A stretch of 64,000 nt of DNA from Lycium barbarum (GCF_019175385.1 NC_083339.1:109911601-109975600), one strand, 5' to 3'. Positions 34,488 through 47,253 are shown, counted from the stretch's first letter. Numbers and translations are program-made. The notes: generated by a model from the sequence alone, not told the origin.

Positions 34488-36231
34488 GGAAAATTTACCT
34501 GTCATAGCTATCTCTAAGACTTATTTATGAATAATAACTACCTTATTTTTTTATTTAATTTTTGTAGCTTTATTTTTCCAAAATTACATTTCATAACTAG
34601 TCCAATAACTTTTGAAATACATGTACCTCTTTATTCTCCCTCACTATACATTTAAGATTTATCATCTTCTCCAAACCCTAAAAATACTCTCTCTCCTCTT
34701 TCCCTTTCCCCTCACTGCCGCCTCGGCTCCGACATCTCCTTAGCGCCACCGCAGCTAAGGCTGCAGTCGTAGCCGTCGGTGATGCTAGAATCCATGGCTT
34801 CTTCTCAGATCTGGACGGTTATCGAGTTCTCCTAGCCTACACAATCGATTAAGATCGAGTTCTTCTCACCGGATCCGGATCGGTTGAGATCGAGCTCCCT
34901 TCAAACAAGTTGGTCGGATTTGGAATAATGAACATCACAACCGTAAAGCTTCGGACAGGTTCGTGAGGTTAAAGCTAATGGAACTTTATGAAAAATGCGG
35001 AGAGTTTAATGATGCGAAGAAGGTGTTTGATGAAATGCCTCAAAGATATATCATTTTTTTGGCTTTTCTATTGTACTATTAACCTATACTGATTCCGCAC
35101 TGGACTCACATGATTAAGATTTGGTGTTGTTCTTCAAGTTAATTGTGGTTTTTTTTCTTCTAATTACCATATTCACATAATGAGATAAGTTATTAAACTG
35201 TTTAGCATTTGGCACATCTAGGTATTTGCAGCTGCTAATGTTCGGTGACACATCTGGGCATACTGTTGCAGGTGCTACTCTTCTGTTGACTCTTGGGGCT
35301 CATCTAGTCTGGAATTCATTGAATTAAGTGCTAAATGATTTAGTAGTTGTATTGAGAATAGAAATGAAGAAATGGTACTGGTTCAGCTTTGGTGATTATG
35401 TATTCAAGGTGTGAAGATGTTAAAATTCTCTCAGTTCCTTCTCTCTTCTCCCTCGGCTCCGACGTCGTCATACACGTGGTGGTCTTTAGCATTGCTGCAG
35501 CTAAGGCGACATTCGTAGCCACGGGTGATGCCGAAATGACTTCTTCTCCTTCTTGTATCTCATATCTGAGTGTATTCGTTATTGAAAGGTTGAGGAAACT
35601 AGAAGAAGCTTCGGAGTGGAAAACTTCTCAAATCTGGACGGATAGTAGAATCCACAGATTCTTCTCCTTGTTGTATCTTAGATCTGAGTGTATTTTAAGT
35701 GTACTGTTTCAGTATATTTCAGTATATTTCGTTGTATTTCAATGTATTTCTAATTTATGAAACAGTTTCTGATATATTTCATTATATTCCATTGTACATA
35801 CACATATTACAATTTTATATTTCTTAAACAATCAACCATATTTCATTGTATTTCAGTGTATATTTTTCTGTATTTGGAAGTATTTCTAAAAGTTTGGAAT
35901 GGAGTAATTTGGAGAGAGAAACGTGGGTTGTTATGGAACTTCAACAGTTATGCGTTATACATGGTTGATTTAATTTGACTTATCATTTAAAATGAAAGAA
36001 GAGAATCTATTCCATAAATACAGCCTATTTTTACTCTGCCAGATTTTGTATTTCAGTGTATTTAAAAAATGCGAACGCTCCCAGATTTTGTATTTCCGTG
36101 TATTTCCCTGTATTTCAAAAACGCGAAATACAACTAAATACAACAAAAACTAGCTACGATTTGTAAATATAGAAAAAATAGCTATAAATTGTTAGAAGCT
36201 ATTAAAAGGTAGCTGTTTATGTAAGTTTCAC
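34488..36231. mobile_element. MULE-like transposon with PPR gene fragments (Pack-MULE-like), copy 2
   Basis: Flanked by the 9-bp repeat AAAAATTAA (34479-34487 and 36232-36240). Ends GGAAAATTTACCTGTCATAGC and, inverted, GTGAAACTTACATAAACAGC match those of the copy at 16061-18180. The interior starts with a GC-rich block, then PPR-like coding fragments, a second partial copy of the GC-rich block (CTCGGCTCCGAC at ~34724 and ~35454; GCAGCTAAGGC in both), and the TATTTCAGTGTATTTC arrays. No transposase. Confidence 0.85.
34960..35424 (+). pseudogene. Captured pentatricopeptide-repeat (PPR) fragments
   Basis: At 34960-35049 one frame reads LKLMELYEKCGE followed by FNDAKKVFDEMPQR, a near-complete plant PPR repeat of the PLS type. 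At 35377-35424, in the same frame but after stops, GSALVIMYSRCEDVK reads as the start of another PPR unit. PPR proteins bind organelle RNA; these fragments cannot make one. They lie between the ends of the MULE-like element, so capture by the transposon is the natural explanation. The parent gene is not in the window. Confidence 0.8.
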
Positions 36232-36559
36232 AAAAATTAAAGGGGTCATTTGCACTTTTGGCCCTATTTTGTGCTGGTCTTTAATTTTGCCCTTCAAATG
36301 GCTGATCTTTAATTTGAATTTTTGCCGTTCAAAATCGAACTTATACCTAAAAGGGCATAAGTTACGCATCACAATATCCACAAGTTATACCAGCGCCCTT
36401 AAAGAACTTATGCCCCAGTAGGTATAAGTTCAATTTTGGGGAAAAAAACATAAGTAGACAAGAATATAAAAATATTTACAGATTGTTAACAAGTAAATGC
36501 AGTAAACATTTTGTAGCAGTTTAATTAAGAATTCTATAGTAAAGCAACTACCTATGTAT

Positions 36560-36930
36560 AAGGAAACCTCGATACGTTCCTACTTTTTTGCTAAAGCAAC
36601 TTCCTATGTATAAGGAAACCTATGTTAAGTAATATTTTGAAATTAAAATTAATCAGAATTAAACTTATACAAATATATATCACTAATATGTGAATTCTGC
36701 TGTAACTGTCTTGTATATCCTATATACATATTATTATACCTTGTATAATAAATTTTATATACCTTGTTTAATTTTATTATACATTGTATACATTTTATTA
36801 AACCTAGTATACATTTCATATACCACGCATAATTTTATTATACCTTGTACGATAAATTTTTATACCTCGTATAATTTTATGTGCTTCAAATAATATTTTA
36901 TATATGCAGTTATACCTCATATAATAACTG
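36560..36930. repeat. AT-rich short repeats
   Basis: A 33-bp direct repeat (CCTATGTATAAGGAAACCT at ~36552 and ~36605), then degenerate copies of TATACCTTGTATAATTTTAT from ~36735 to 36930. The 67-codon open frame here is low complexity. Confidence 0.6.
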
Positions 36931-37490
36931 TCTTTCGAATATGTTGTTTTAAGATGTATTTGCTGGATCTTTTTTTAATAAATATGTTTTTAAATTTTTT
37001 TAATAATTTTTTTGACGAAGTCAATCTATTTTTCTTTTCCTACCATTAGCCTTGCCTTAATCATTGAAAACTCTCAACAGTCAATATGAAAAAGTTGAAA
37101 TGAATAAGAAGATATAGTAGCAATTGAGGAGTATATAAGAAAGAGAAGTGAGAGGAATAGATATTTATCTGTTAAACAAGAGAAATAAATGACATACTAA
37201 AGATGGGTTTATCCCCATAAAGTAGGGAGATAAATGATAATAAGAATGAGTAAATATAATTGAATCCCTAATTTAGAGGATTCTTTTTTTGTATAATATT
37301 TGTTTAAAGTATAAAATGTGTTATTTTTGAAGAACTTTAAAAGTTGTGTTATTTATGTGCCTAACTCTAGAAGCTTGACTTATAATGTAATTTTTCCTTC
37401 AATTTTAGAGGAATTTTTTTTAATGACCAGCCCATTTGAAGAACAAAAATTAAAGACCAGTCCATTGGAAGGACAAACCGTGCAATTACT

Positions 37491-38286
37491 TGCATTACAT
37501 ACTCCAACTAAATGCCCAAGTACCATGAAGGGGATGGGCTGATATATTTGTCCATATCTTTAAAATTAAAAACAAGGGAAATTATGATCAGACTCGAAAA
37601 TGTTTTACTTTCTGTTCTAAGCAAATGGTAGGCAGCAAAGTATTATTTTCAACGTGAATCCACAGATTGATTCATCAACATTTTAGAAATACTTCTTAAC
37701 CTGGTCAGAAAATATATAAAAGGTACTAGTATACAGTATCATCATATTTTTTGGTGAAAAAATCTTAGTCAAATATAACCCTGTTGGACTAATTCCCAGA
37801 TGATAGTTATACATTTACATTAATTGGACTCCCAAATAATTAGAGTCTTACAGATTGATAATATACATTCTAATTTTATATTTTTACGTTAAATAAGAAA
37901 GAAGTTCTAAAGCAAGCTATTGAAACATCTTCATTTTTCAAGTTACGGACTTACGTACGGTTTCCTTGTTATGCAGACTTAAAAGCAGTTTTCGGCAGCG
38001 TGCACTAAGATTTCGCATTATAAACATCGAAGGAGAAAAAAAATAATTTGAAAGGCTGGTAGTTTAATACTTGGAGCTTAATTCAGGTAGAATAAATCAA
38101 AAATTCTGATTAATGTGATTGCAAGTATAAATATTATGTCCGTTTCTTCCGGCGGTTCAACGTCCAAGGAACGTCGATATATGCAGCAATGTCACTACCT
38201 TTGCATGTTTCGGAATTGGTACATAAATAGCACTTGAAGAAAAATATTAAAAATGTCCCCATACTGGATTTAGGTAAAGAGATATT
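37491..38286. other. Intergenic DNA, no gene seen
   Basis: AT-rich with no recognisable coding or repeat feature. Confidence 0.45.
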
Positions 38287-38859
38287 CCCTCCGTTTCAAT
38301 TTATGTGAATTTTTTCAAAATATGAGTGTCAAACTTTATAACTTTGATCATAAATTTGGATATATATATATATATATATATATATGGATTTTTCAAGTTT
38401 GTAAAAATAAAATTTAGATATATACATAAAAGGTACTATAAGTTATGATAATTTATAACTCAAATAATTTAGAAAAAATGTAAGAGAAACGTGGTCAAAG
38501 AATCACCTCGTAGGGTAGAGTACATATTGAAGTCCACAGCTAAGCGTAATAATTTAAGATGGTTTTTTTCAAGGAGGTGCTTTCTATTGAATTATCCCTC
38601 TTTCCCAATTTATGTAGCACCTTTTGGATTTTGAGAGTTAAACGAGTTTTTCTTTGACCGCGATCTTTTCATATACTTCTTAAATATTTTAAATTATTAA
38701 TTTAATGTGACTTATAGTGTTTTACGTAGTTTCCAAATATGTAAGTTTTATTTTAACAAACTTAAAGTTTTTGTGTTCAAATTCACAACTAATTTTTTTT
38801 TTAAAAGTATTGACGCTTGTAATCCAAATGATTTCACATAAATTAAGACAGATGGAATA
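38287..38859. mobile_element. Degraded Stowaway-like MITE sequence, possibly nested
   Basis: TTCCCTCCGTTTCAATTTAT at the left and ATAAATTAAGACAGATGGAA at the right are inverted. A second left-like end, ATCCCTCTTTCCCAATTTAT, starts near 38596, so two copies may be present. A TA run lies at ~38360-38384. Confidence 0.6.
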
Positions 38860-39440
38860 ATAAAAACAGATGGGCGCCGGGGCTGATACCATGTATAGTT
38901 GGAAATAAGGCCGAAGCTCATCCTTATGGTGTATTCGACATCAACATTACAGCCCAAGCTGGCTTCTCTTATTGGTCTGTTTCAACTAAAATTCTAGCCC
39001 ACTTGACTTTTTTTATTGGTCTGTATCTTTCGTTCTTCCCGGCCTTCTCATAATTTGTTGCAAAGAATATTGTCTAGCTGCATTCGTTAGAATAATCTTA
39101 CGTACTATCTATGATATAGTTTTCATATGAGAGCATTAAAGGTATGTTGGCATATCTTGAGCAATATGTGTAGTCGTATTCTAACTTTTAACGGTAATGA
39201 ATTGTCCTTGCTCTGCCATATGAATTGTTCTACGAATTACGATTAAGTTAAAGAGGTGCCACAATAATAAAAAGAAGAAAGGATTATGCATGGCCCCATT
39301 TTGCTGCCCTTCAGGGAGTGGTATCTGTCCTTGTCACTTTATTTCATCATGTAAAAAGATAAGGCAAAACTCCCACCATTGCAAAAGTGAGATTTTATAC
39401 TCAATCATACTAGCTTCCAACAATACTCCACCATGGTTGT
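38860..39440. other. Intergenic DNA, no gene seen
   Basis: The 93-codon frame starting at 39290 runs into the hAT MITE and has no domain, so it is not called a gene. Confidence 0.45.
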
Positions 39441-39638
39441 CAGAGGCGGATCTAGAATTTAAACTTTTGGGGTTTAACCGTTTAAATTTTTTAGCATTGA
39501 ACCATTATATTTCTAAAATTATGAGTTCATATCTACTATTTATTATAAATTTAATAAATTTTTACATATAAATTTATACACCGTATAGAAAGTTAAGGAT
39601 CAATTGAACCCCAAATTATAATGCTCCATCCGCCCCTG
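39441..39638. mobile_element. hAT MITE, 198 bp, perfect target duplication
   Basis: CAGAGGCGGATC at the left and CATCCGCCCCTG at the right are inverted ends. ATGGTTGT is repeated exactly on both sides (39433-39440 and 39639-39646), the 8-bp duplication of hAT elements. Same length and family as 23983-24180. Confidence 0.93.
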
Positions 39639-39796
39639 ATGGTTGTCATAATAGTCTCAGCTACTATGGCCAACATTTAAAATGAGCCAAGTTATACCAT
39701 AGTACGTGCATTAGTTTTAATTGACTGTAGCCCATGCTATCGACAATATTTCATCCACCTTGCCTCTCTTCTCTTCTTCATTCACTTTTGAGTCAA

Positions 39797-39890
39797 GTCC
39801 ATTTTACCCCCTTAACAGTTAAGATTTGAGAAACAATACCCCTCCACAAATTGAATGATCAAGAATCCCCTTATGCAATATTTTTCAGTT
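39797..39890. repeat. Terminal sequence related to the 10449-13135 element
   Basis: ATTTTACCCCCTTAACA, AGAAACAATACCCCTCCACA and TTGAATGATCAAGAATCCCC align with the reverse complement of the right arm at ~13040-13125. No opposite end was found nearby, so this is a fragment. Confidence 0.65.
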
Positions 39891-40803
39891 ACACTTTTCT
39901 TTTTTTGAATAAAGATCTTTTTATTTTTTTGGAACTAAAATACGAAAACATGTACTCTTATTTATTGATATAAGTTGCTCATGTATTTGCATAAACATAT
40001 AAACACTCAAATAAGATGTCGATTGATTTCCTTGTAACCAAGCATTTTTCCATAACCTTCAACTCATGAATACTTTCGAAACGATTGTCATGTTAGGCTA
40101 TCCGAATGCGGTCATGAATGCTTTAAATGGTTGCAGTTGTTCCTCAAGTAGATTGTGGAACTTCCCATCCCAGTGCCCAGTGGCACAGTACCAACATTAC
40201 ATTACATATATCACGACTTCTTTGTGGCAAGAAAATACTATAATATTTGGAACATGAGAAGAACCACAACACATCCAAAAAGGCATGATTTGGGATTTCA
40301 AAAGTAAAACTTGACCCATAAGTTTATATTTTGTGAAAAAAGACCTATAAAATTTTAAAATGTAACAATGTTGGTTTTTCTTCTTGGTCATCGAATCGGG
40401 AAATGCATGCTTGGCGTGAAGAGATTGTTGTCATGTGGGAGAATTATATTAAAGAGTTGTTACATTATTATTCATGTTAAATTTTCCTTTTTATTGAACT
40501 AAAGTTTGATCAATTGATTTTGTATTTTTTAGAAAGGCCTTCTAGTAGCGTACTAATTTTGTTATGAACTATAACTTGCTCATTTGGTAAGATTGTATAA
40601 GAATTTTTTTTTTTTTTTATGGTTTTCACAATTTGTGGAATTTTTATCTATAAGAAAAAATATAACTTAAGAAATACAAATTGTATATCCAAACATGATT
40701 TTAAATCATGTCCAAACAACTCTAAGATAAGAAGATTCCTTGGAGTCCTCCATAAAAGCTTTAGATACAAAGAGAGGTTGATCGTGTTGCATTAACGTCC
40801 AAA
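39891..40803. other. Intergenic DNA, no gene seen
   Basis: AT-rich with short homopolymer runs; the short open frames here have no features. Confidence 0.45.
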
Positions 40804-41854
40804 TAAGGGTGTCAAGTGGGCCGGGCCGGGTCATTTAAACGTGGGCCACAGGGGGTCGGGTCGGGGCCGAGCCGTAAGTTAGGGGCCGGTCTTGGAGAGG
40901 GAAAAGGGTGTCCGGCCCATCCCACCCCGGATAGGGGCTACATCTTGGGCTAACCGGGCCGGACCGGGTTATAGTTAGTGGGCCGGTTTTTTTTTTTTTA
41001 AAGTTCTAATACAAAAATAGACATTTACATTTACTAATAATAATAAAATTAACATTTACATCTAATGATAAAATTGCTAAATTAAAAGAAAGTTTAGTCG
41101 TCATCAAATTCAAAAAGCTAGCCGTTGTAAATTTAAAAAACTAGTCCTTGCTAAATTTATTTGAACCCCTAAATTTATGAATAACTTCACTTTGGTCATA
41201 TTTTCAAACTATAAATACCCTTCCATTCTTCTTCATTTTCACACAATTCTTCCACAATTCTCTCTTTATCTAAATTTGTTATTCAACTAGTGTACATTAC
41301 TTCACCTCCACCTTCTCCTCGAGTTCGAAGATCAACTTCAAGTGCGGTGTGGATGCATTTTGAGCGAGTAAATGAGGAACATGTTAAATGTCAACATTGT
41401 GGTGACATATATCTCCACAAGTCCGGAGCGTCGGGTATTTGCCTATTAGGGGGGGTGGGGGGTGGAGGGGGGTACCGGTGTGTTGCGTAGACACTTGTGA
41501 AAAGGCATGAAATTGAACTGAATGATTTATCAAAGGTATATTTGTTGAGATAAGTACTATCACAATCTAATATATACTATATACTGAAAATGTATCAAAG
41601 GTATATTTGTTGAGAAAACAAGATTTCCTAGCTTTAAAATACAATTTTAAAGAAAATTAAAGTGCTCCGTAAAAAGAGACTCCTAATTTATTGGGATACA
41701 ATGTTTTTAAAATAATTATTATTAGTAATTAATGTAGTATTTATCTTTTTTATTTTTTTTATTTTGAAGTGGGCCGGGCCGGGCCGATACCCCGGTGGAC
41801 CATCACCCGGGCTACTGGTGGGCCAGGCTGGTGGGTTGTCCACCTTGTCTGGCC
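40804..41854 (+). mobile_element. hAT transposon remnant with BED finger, invaded by Ogre
   Basis: Starts TAAGGGTGTCAAGTGGGCCG, a terminus common in plant hAT elements, followed by GGGCCGGG-rich subterminal repeats (40822-40990). These repeats reappear at 41769-41850, just before the Ogre LTR. Between them lie a TATA-like CTATAAATAC at ~41209 and a broken BED-finger frame. Most of the transposase is absent. The far end is expected beyond the right end of the Ogre, outside the window. Confidence 0.75.
41290..41520 (+). pseudogene. BED zinc-finger remnant of a hAT transposase
   Basis: The frame reads RRSTSSAVWMHFERV, then VKCQHCGDIYLHKSGASG, matching the BED finger (aromatic, CxxC). A G-rich run at ~41450-41474 breaks the frame before VLRRHL, whose His would complete the zinc site, and a stop follows at once. 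No ATG exists upstream in frame until the internal ATG near 41353. The finger normally binds the element's subterminal repeats. Confidence 0.78.
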
Positions 41855-44800
41855 TGTTATACCCCATTTAAACCGGGTTAAAGTAGAGTACAACATATTG
41901 GAGATTCCTAAATGCTTTATTTTAAGGAGTCGCCACCTAATTAATTTAATGGTGAATTAGGACACCTAATTTATTAACTAAGGTAAAGCCTAACTAAACC
42001 TCCGTTAATGGTCTGCTTAATTTTCAAATTCTAGGTAAGGGTTATAATTATCCTAAAGGGAAGGGGTTAGGCATCCTCTAGAATCCGTTAACTACGGTTA
42101 TCCGGCCAAACTTAGGTTAATTAATTAAAGTTAAATATAGTGCTTAAATTTTAAGAAAATAGCTTGTACATATTACTAAGGTTTTAAAGGAAATATAATA
42201 ATGTCATTTAAACTAACTTGTGGAGAAAATATAGTAATTTGCATAAAGGAAATGCTTTTAAAAAATGGGATTTACAAATGCTGTTAAAACTTGAAATGAA
42301 AATAGTAATGTTATCTTAAAATAAGACTTATAGAAAATATAATATTTTGCATAAAAGAATACCTTAGATGATATTTTAAAATAAGACTTAGAAATATTGT
42401 TAAGGCTTTTAAATATAATAACGCTATCTAAATAAAGACTTATAGAAAATATAATAATTTATATGAAAAAAGGTTTTAAATAAAACTTATAAATGTTGCT
42501 AAGGTTTTTGAAAAATATAATAATGCTATTGAAAACAAGGCTCGTAAAATATAATAACTTGCTTATAAATAATAGCTTTTAGCAAATATGGACTTTATGT
42601 AAATTTATGTCAATATGGTGATGTAGAAATTCCTAGACTTATTTCTTTAAAACGTGATGTAAAGGGCATAAGTTTCTTTCCCTTTTATTACTTTTATTTA
42701 ACTATATTTGGCTAAAATATGAATAATCGGATTTATCCTAAATGTTATAAAGTATACTTGGATTAGTATTTGCATATTAGAGACGTTTTGAAATTTTAAG
42801 ATAGTAGAATGAAACATAATTCTTTTGATTCAAAAATATGTAATCATGCCATTTTGAAAATCAATTATTCTAGGAAAGATAAATGTTATAGGTAAAATAA
42901 AAACAAGAATGAAACCTATGGAATTAATTATTAGTTTTTCCTTAAATTAACTACCCATTACTAAAATTAAAACCCACTAACTTCATTGAGGTTCATCTAA
43001 ATTAACAAACAAAGTGCTAGTCATGCAATACAAATTAAATGCATAAAAAGAGTAAAATAGAGGAGTAAATAAATGAAATGGGTTCAACCCATTTCAAGGC
43101 TGAACGAGTTTCTCGGACTTGTATGCGATAGTCATGCATAAAAAGAAAGATAAGGATTAGTATATAATCGATGAGTAAAGTTAAACATGTAACATATAAA
43201 TTCAAAACAAATCAGCAGATTGTGTATATTCTATGTATATTCTAAATATATCTCATGTATACATATCCACAAGGATGTATAGAGAGTCAATATCGAAAAA
43301 CTTTTGCCCCCGTCTTCCCGATGTTGCACAAGTTCCAAGGGATTTCATGAATCTCAAGCATGGCTAACACCGGGAAGAGTTCAAGCTTGATCCATAATGA
43401 CCAATCTAACTTCCCTATCAATGTGTTTTCATGAATATACCTCAAAAATACATAGGTATACAACCTCGCTGCTTTAACAGCATCAAAGCACTTATAATAC
43501 CCTAAAACACACAATCTGCCCAGCAGTGGCAGTGGAATACCAAAAAAAAAGTCACACAATAAGCTAAGGCAAACGGCATCTACATGGCAATGCTAGCATG
43601 TCAGGAATAGAATGAGCAGTTTTGCCCAGTTCAGGATAAGTCTGGGCCAGCATAAAGTATACAGGAAAGTGCAAGGTTCCCAGGGTCACATAAAGGCGAG
43701 AAAAGATTATATGCAAGCATGCAAGTGTCATTCTCATAGGAAGCAGGCAGGATATAATGAGATGGGGGTTCTAAATGATATGAAACACACAAGAATAGAA
43801 TCATTGTTTTGTTCGGCAAATAGTATGCAGATAGATGATCAACAGAAAAAGGGGAACAAATTTAAGGGATATGTGGAGTTTTAGTGACAGGACGAGACTG
43901 GGCGTGAAAGAGCCTTAGCTATGCTCAAATTCAAACACAGGACCATATAGGTAGTTTAAATAGATCAAACCATTCAGCAGTGCATTCATCAAATTATGCT
44001 AAGTGGAGGATTGAACATTTAATCAAACATACATACATTCTTGATATACTCATGATAATGTTGCGATCTAAAATAACCTCTAGGCTCCATACATGTTCAA
44101 TTCGCACAATGGTAAGAAACAGGGCCAAAGCATGCTATGCCTACTTCACAAAAAAGGGATTCATGCCATTCTGGACTTTCAAACAAGTACTCAAACCAAC
44201 AGTGCCATTTACTTTAAAATAAAGCAATCTGAATCGCATATTTATACATGTTGGGACACCACCTAGTATTGTGCAGAAAAGGAGCACACAAGGGCACAAA
44301 TGACCATTCTTCACATACGAAGGCATGTTTTATTTCAAATGTGCCATGAATCATCCAGACAGGTATAAAAGTGACCTTAATCAGTACATAGAAATGAACT
44401 AAGCACTTTAAAATACCTATAGTGAATTGTAGACCATGAACCATTCCAATACACGGAGAAACAACATGAGAATATTCATTGAGGAATGAAACACATTTAC
44501 TCAGTATCAACAACTTTCTACAGTTCTGTACTTAAGTTAAGTGAAGACAAGTTTAAACAAGTGGATTGGAGGTTTAACAGTTTCTCAAATTTATTCACAT
44601 ACAAAGGAGCGTCACTTCCAACTAATACACAAAGATACATGATCTTAAACTAATTAAACATGTTGTCAGAAGCCGAAGTAGGCATAACATCGATCGAACT
44701 GGTTACTCAACATACTGAATCTCGACTAAACAAGACCCCAGCTAACAAATAGGCAGGAATTAAATGCTCTTAAAGATGATTAAACTTTGCAAATGATAAA

Positions 44801-45745
44801 AACACAACTAAACCTAACTAACTTTAACGTATACAATCCTGGTTGAAACCAGCAAACAACTTAATTACACCAACCACTTCAGCATACCAAACAGACTACT
44901 AAAAAAAAGAACAAAAAAAAAATGTTGAAGGAATGAAATTTACCAAACTTTAACTAAATCAAAATAAGCATGTAAACACTTATCATAAACACTTAACACA
45001 AAAGAAAAGAAATCGATAAACCATACAAATACTAAAATAAACACGAGAAGGGATTACATTCTTCGGGTGCAGCGAAGTGGGTTTGAGCTTCCGATCTAAC
45101 TCGAACACCACCAAATCCGAACTTGCGTGTTCAAACAAATATCAAGGGCAAAACAGAAAGGAATTTAGTGTTTGAGACGATATCCAGAAAATTAAAACTA
45201 ATATTTTAAAGGGAACTCGTGCGATTAAAGACTTGTATTTTTTAGGGATATTCAAGGCTGAAGAACTGTTTTTCAAGGGAAGGGTTTTAGGCCGCTCCAA
45301 AAACTTCTTTTTTTTTTTTAAACGAACCCGGAAAATGATTATTTATAGGGGGGAAAATCTAGTGTTTGCTAGGGTTCCACCAATTTGAGCGGGATTTTTT
45401 TAACAAATTCCCTTTTCAAATCAACCACGCTAGGGCTTTTCTATCCTCGATCAGAAACGGATGAAGAAGAATACAAAACCCATTAAAACCCTTGTACCCG
45501 AAAGTAAAAAAAAAAAAAGAACCAATAAAACGATTTTTGATCACAACTTGACAAAACTCATCAGAATCATTTCAGATTCTAGCAGAAAAGAAAGAGGAAG
45601 AGAGAAGATTTACCCGCGTCAACGATCAAAAAACTGACGGGGAAAGGGACAAGCATTAATAGCCCTTCCCGATATGGCCATACACGGCCTGGGGGGATCA
45701 AAAGAACCCTGTGATTTCGCCATTTTGGCCAATGAAAGAGACGAA

Positions 45746-45749
<4 letters not shown>

Positions 45750-45777
<28 letters not shown>
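45750..45777. repeat. (AG)n microsatellite
   Basis: About 14 AG units inside the Ogre 3' LTR. Confidence 0.95.
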
Positions 45778-46232
45778 CGAAGGGGTGTGCGGCGGATGAA
45801 AGTGAAGGAACCCTAGGGGTTCTTTTGTTTACTGACCCGGGTCGGGTCATTGGGCTGGACCGGGGCAGTTCAAAAAAATGGATTGGTTCGGACCAAAAGG
45901 AGTAGTGGGCTGAAAGATATGGGCTGGGTATTAAAATGGGGCTGATGAACAAAATGTAGGCTGAGTAGTGAATTAAAATGTGGGCTGGTTTCACGAATTA
46001 GGCCTTAGCCTAAATAGTTTTAGGATTTAATTATGGACTGAATTAATACGGACTAAAATATTACCTAATATAAAATATGTAATTATTAGTGCTCAGATAA
46101 TAAAGTTATATGACATTGTAATGGTCGTGTGAAATATTTTAAAGTTCAACAGTAAATAAAAGCTATTATTTAATTGTGCGAAAATAAATGCGATGCGTGT
46201 GCATAAAATGCGAATTATAATAATACTGGTAG

Positions 46233-46252
46233 TAATAATAATAATAATAATA

Positions 46253-46291
<39 letters not shown>
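46233..46291. repeat. (TAA)n microsatellite
   Basis: About 19 TAA units with one slip, inside the Ogre 3' LTR near its 5' end. Confidence 0.95.
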
Positions 46292-46294
<3 letters not shown>

Positions 46295-46475
46295 GGTAAC
46301 GGTAATAAAATAAAAGATATTAACAGTAGTGACTATAACAGGATAATGAAGCGCCGATTTTAATAAAAGTCAATAATTATAGTAAAATACAAATAATTAA
46401 TTCTTAAGTTTGCCAAAATATTAGAAGTGTGAATAGCTATTTGGAGGAGAGGTGGGACAAAATTGGGTGTCAACA

Positions 46476-46493
46476 ACTTGTCCCTCTTTGACC
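46476..46493 (-). other. Polypurine tract of the Ogre
   Basis: On the minus strand GTCAAAGAGGGACAAGT runs directly into the LTR start TGTTGACACC. Confidence 0.8.
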
Positions 46494-47253
46494 GGTAATG
46501 ATGAAAGAATTTTCGGGCAAAGACGTTGACTCAGTAGCCTATTTTTCCCGGCTAAAGGATTTTGGAGGACTAAAAATAAAATTGAGAGGATTATGGCCGA
46601 ACTCCGGTCTCCGAGTTGTCTACATATCTCGGGTTGCATGAGAATCAAGCCGCGTGTAGTTCTGGAATAACTACGACACCTATGAATGACGAATCCCGAT
46701 TGGCACGAATTTTGCAAAATATTGTCCCAGTGTCGAATTATGATGACACTGGGTGTTCTGATCGAACTTGAAAGTTCTGAAATATGAATATACGGAATCG
46801 GAATATTTGGAGTTGGAGGCGAGTGTTCGAGGTAGATCTTTGACCCTCGTCGGGAAGTCTGGTTATCCTTCCCAACAAATTGCCCCAGTTTGCTGCCGAA
46901 GAAATTGTTCCACGTTGCGCTAAAGCTCCTGCGACACTTAAGCTAAGTAAAATAGTCAGTGAAAATAAATATCGAAATTAAAGCGATGTAAAATAAGCCC
47001 ATAAAAAAACTGCAATAATTTGAATAAATGATAGCCTTTGCCGAGGCTAATGCAAATGAGGTTCTAGGCCGATGATTCATGAGAATGATGCCTTTGGCGA
47101 TGATTAATGAGGCCTTAAACCGGATATGAATATGGGCTATTTAAGCCGAATGATTTTATGAGAAATGAGGCTTTCTAAGCCGGCATAATGAGGTTTTCTT
47201 CCGAAACCCAATGATAGATGAAAATGAGTTTTTTTAAAAAAAACCAACATGAT

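Larger units (their letters stand above)
34225..37490. mobile_element. Cluster of inverted-repeat (foldback-like) modules
   Basis: A module with CTTCAAATGGGCTGGTC and TTAATTTTTG words occurs forward at 34235-34345 and ~36275-36315, and inverted at ~34455-34485 and 37425-37490. A second module (CTTATGCC...GGCATAAG, ~120 bp) at 34330-34455 is matched in inverted orientation at ~36320-36440. The outer ends GCACGCTTTGTCC (34232) and GGACAAACCGTGC (37474) are inverted. The best reading is one or more palindromic DNA elements, split by the MULE at 34488-36231. Exact boundaries and superfamily are not resolved. Confidence 0.62.
41855..46475 (-). repeat. 3' LTR of the Ogre element
   Basis: On the minus strand it starts TGTTGACACCCAATTTTGTC (at 46475) and ends GGGGTATAACA (at 41855). 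Length 4621 bp. It aligns with 61207-64000 at an offset of 19352, apart from a 199-bp segment missing at 43102/43103. Open frames repeated in both LTRs (such as 43612-43884) are conserved only because the LTRs are recent copies. Confidence 0.92.

Noticed and set aside
43287..43884. Open frames of 90 codons on both strands, repeated with near-identical sequence at 62833-63430
   Set aside because: They lie in the two Ogre LTRs, so their conservation reflects recent LTR duplication, not coding selection. They overlap on opposite strands and have no domain.
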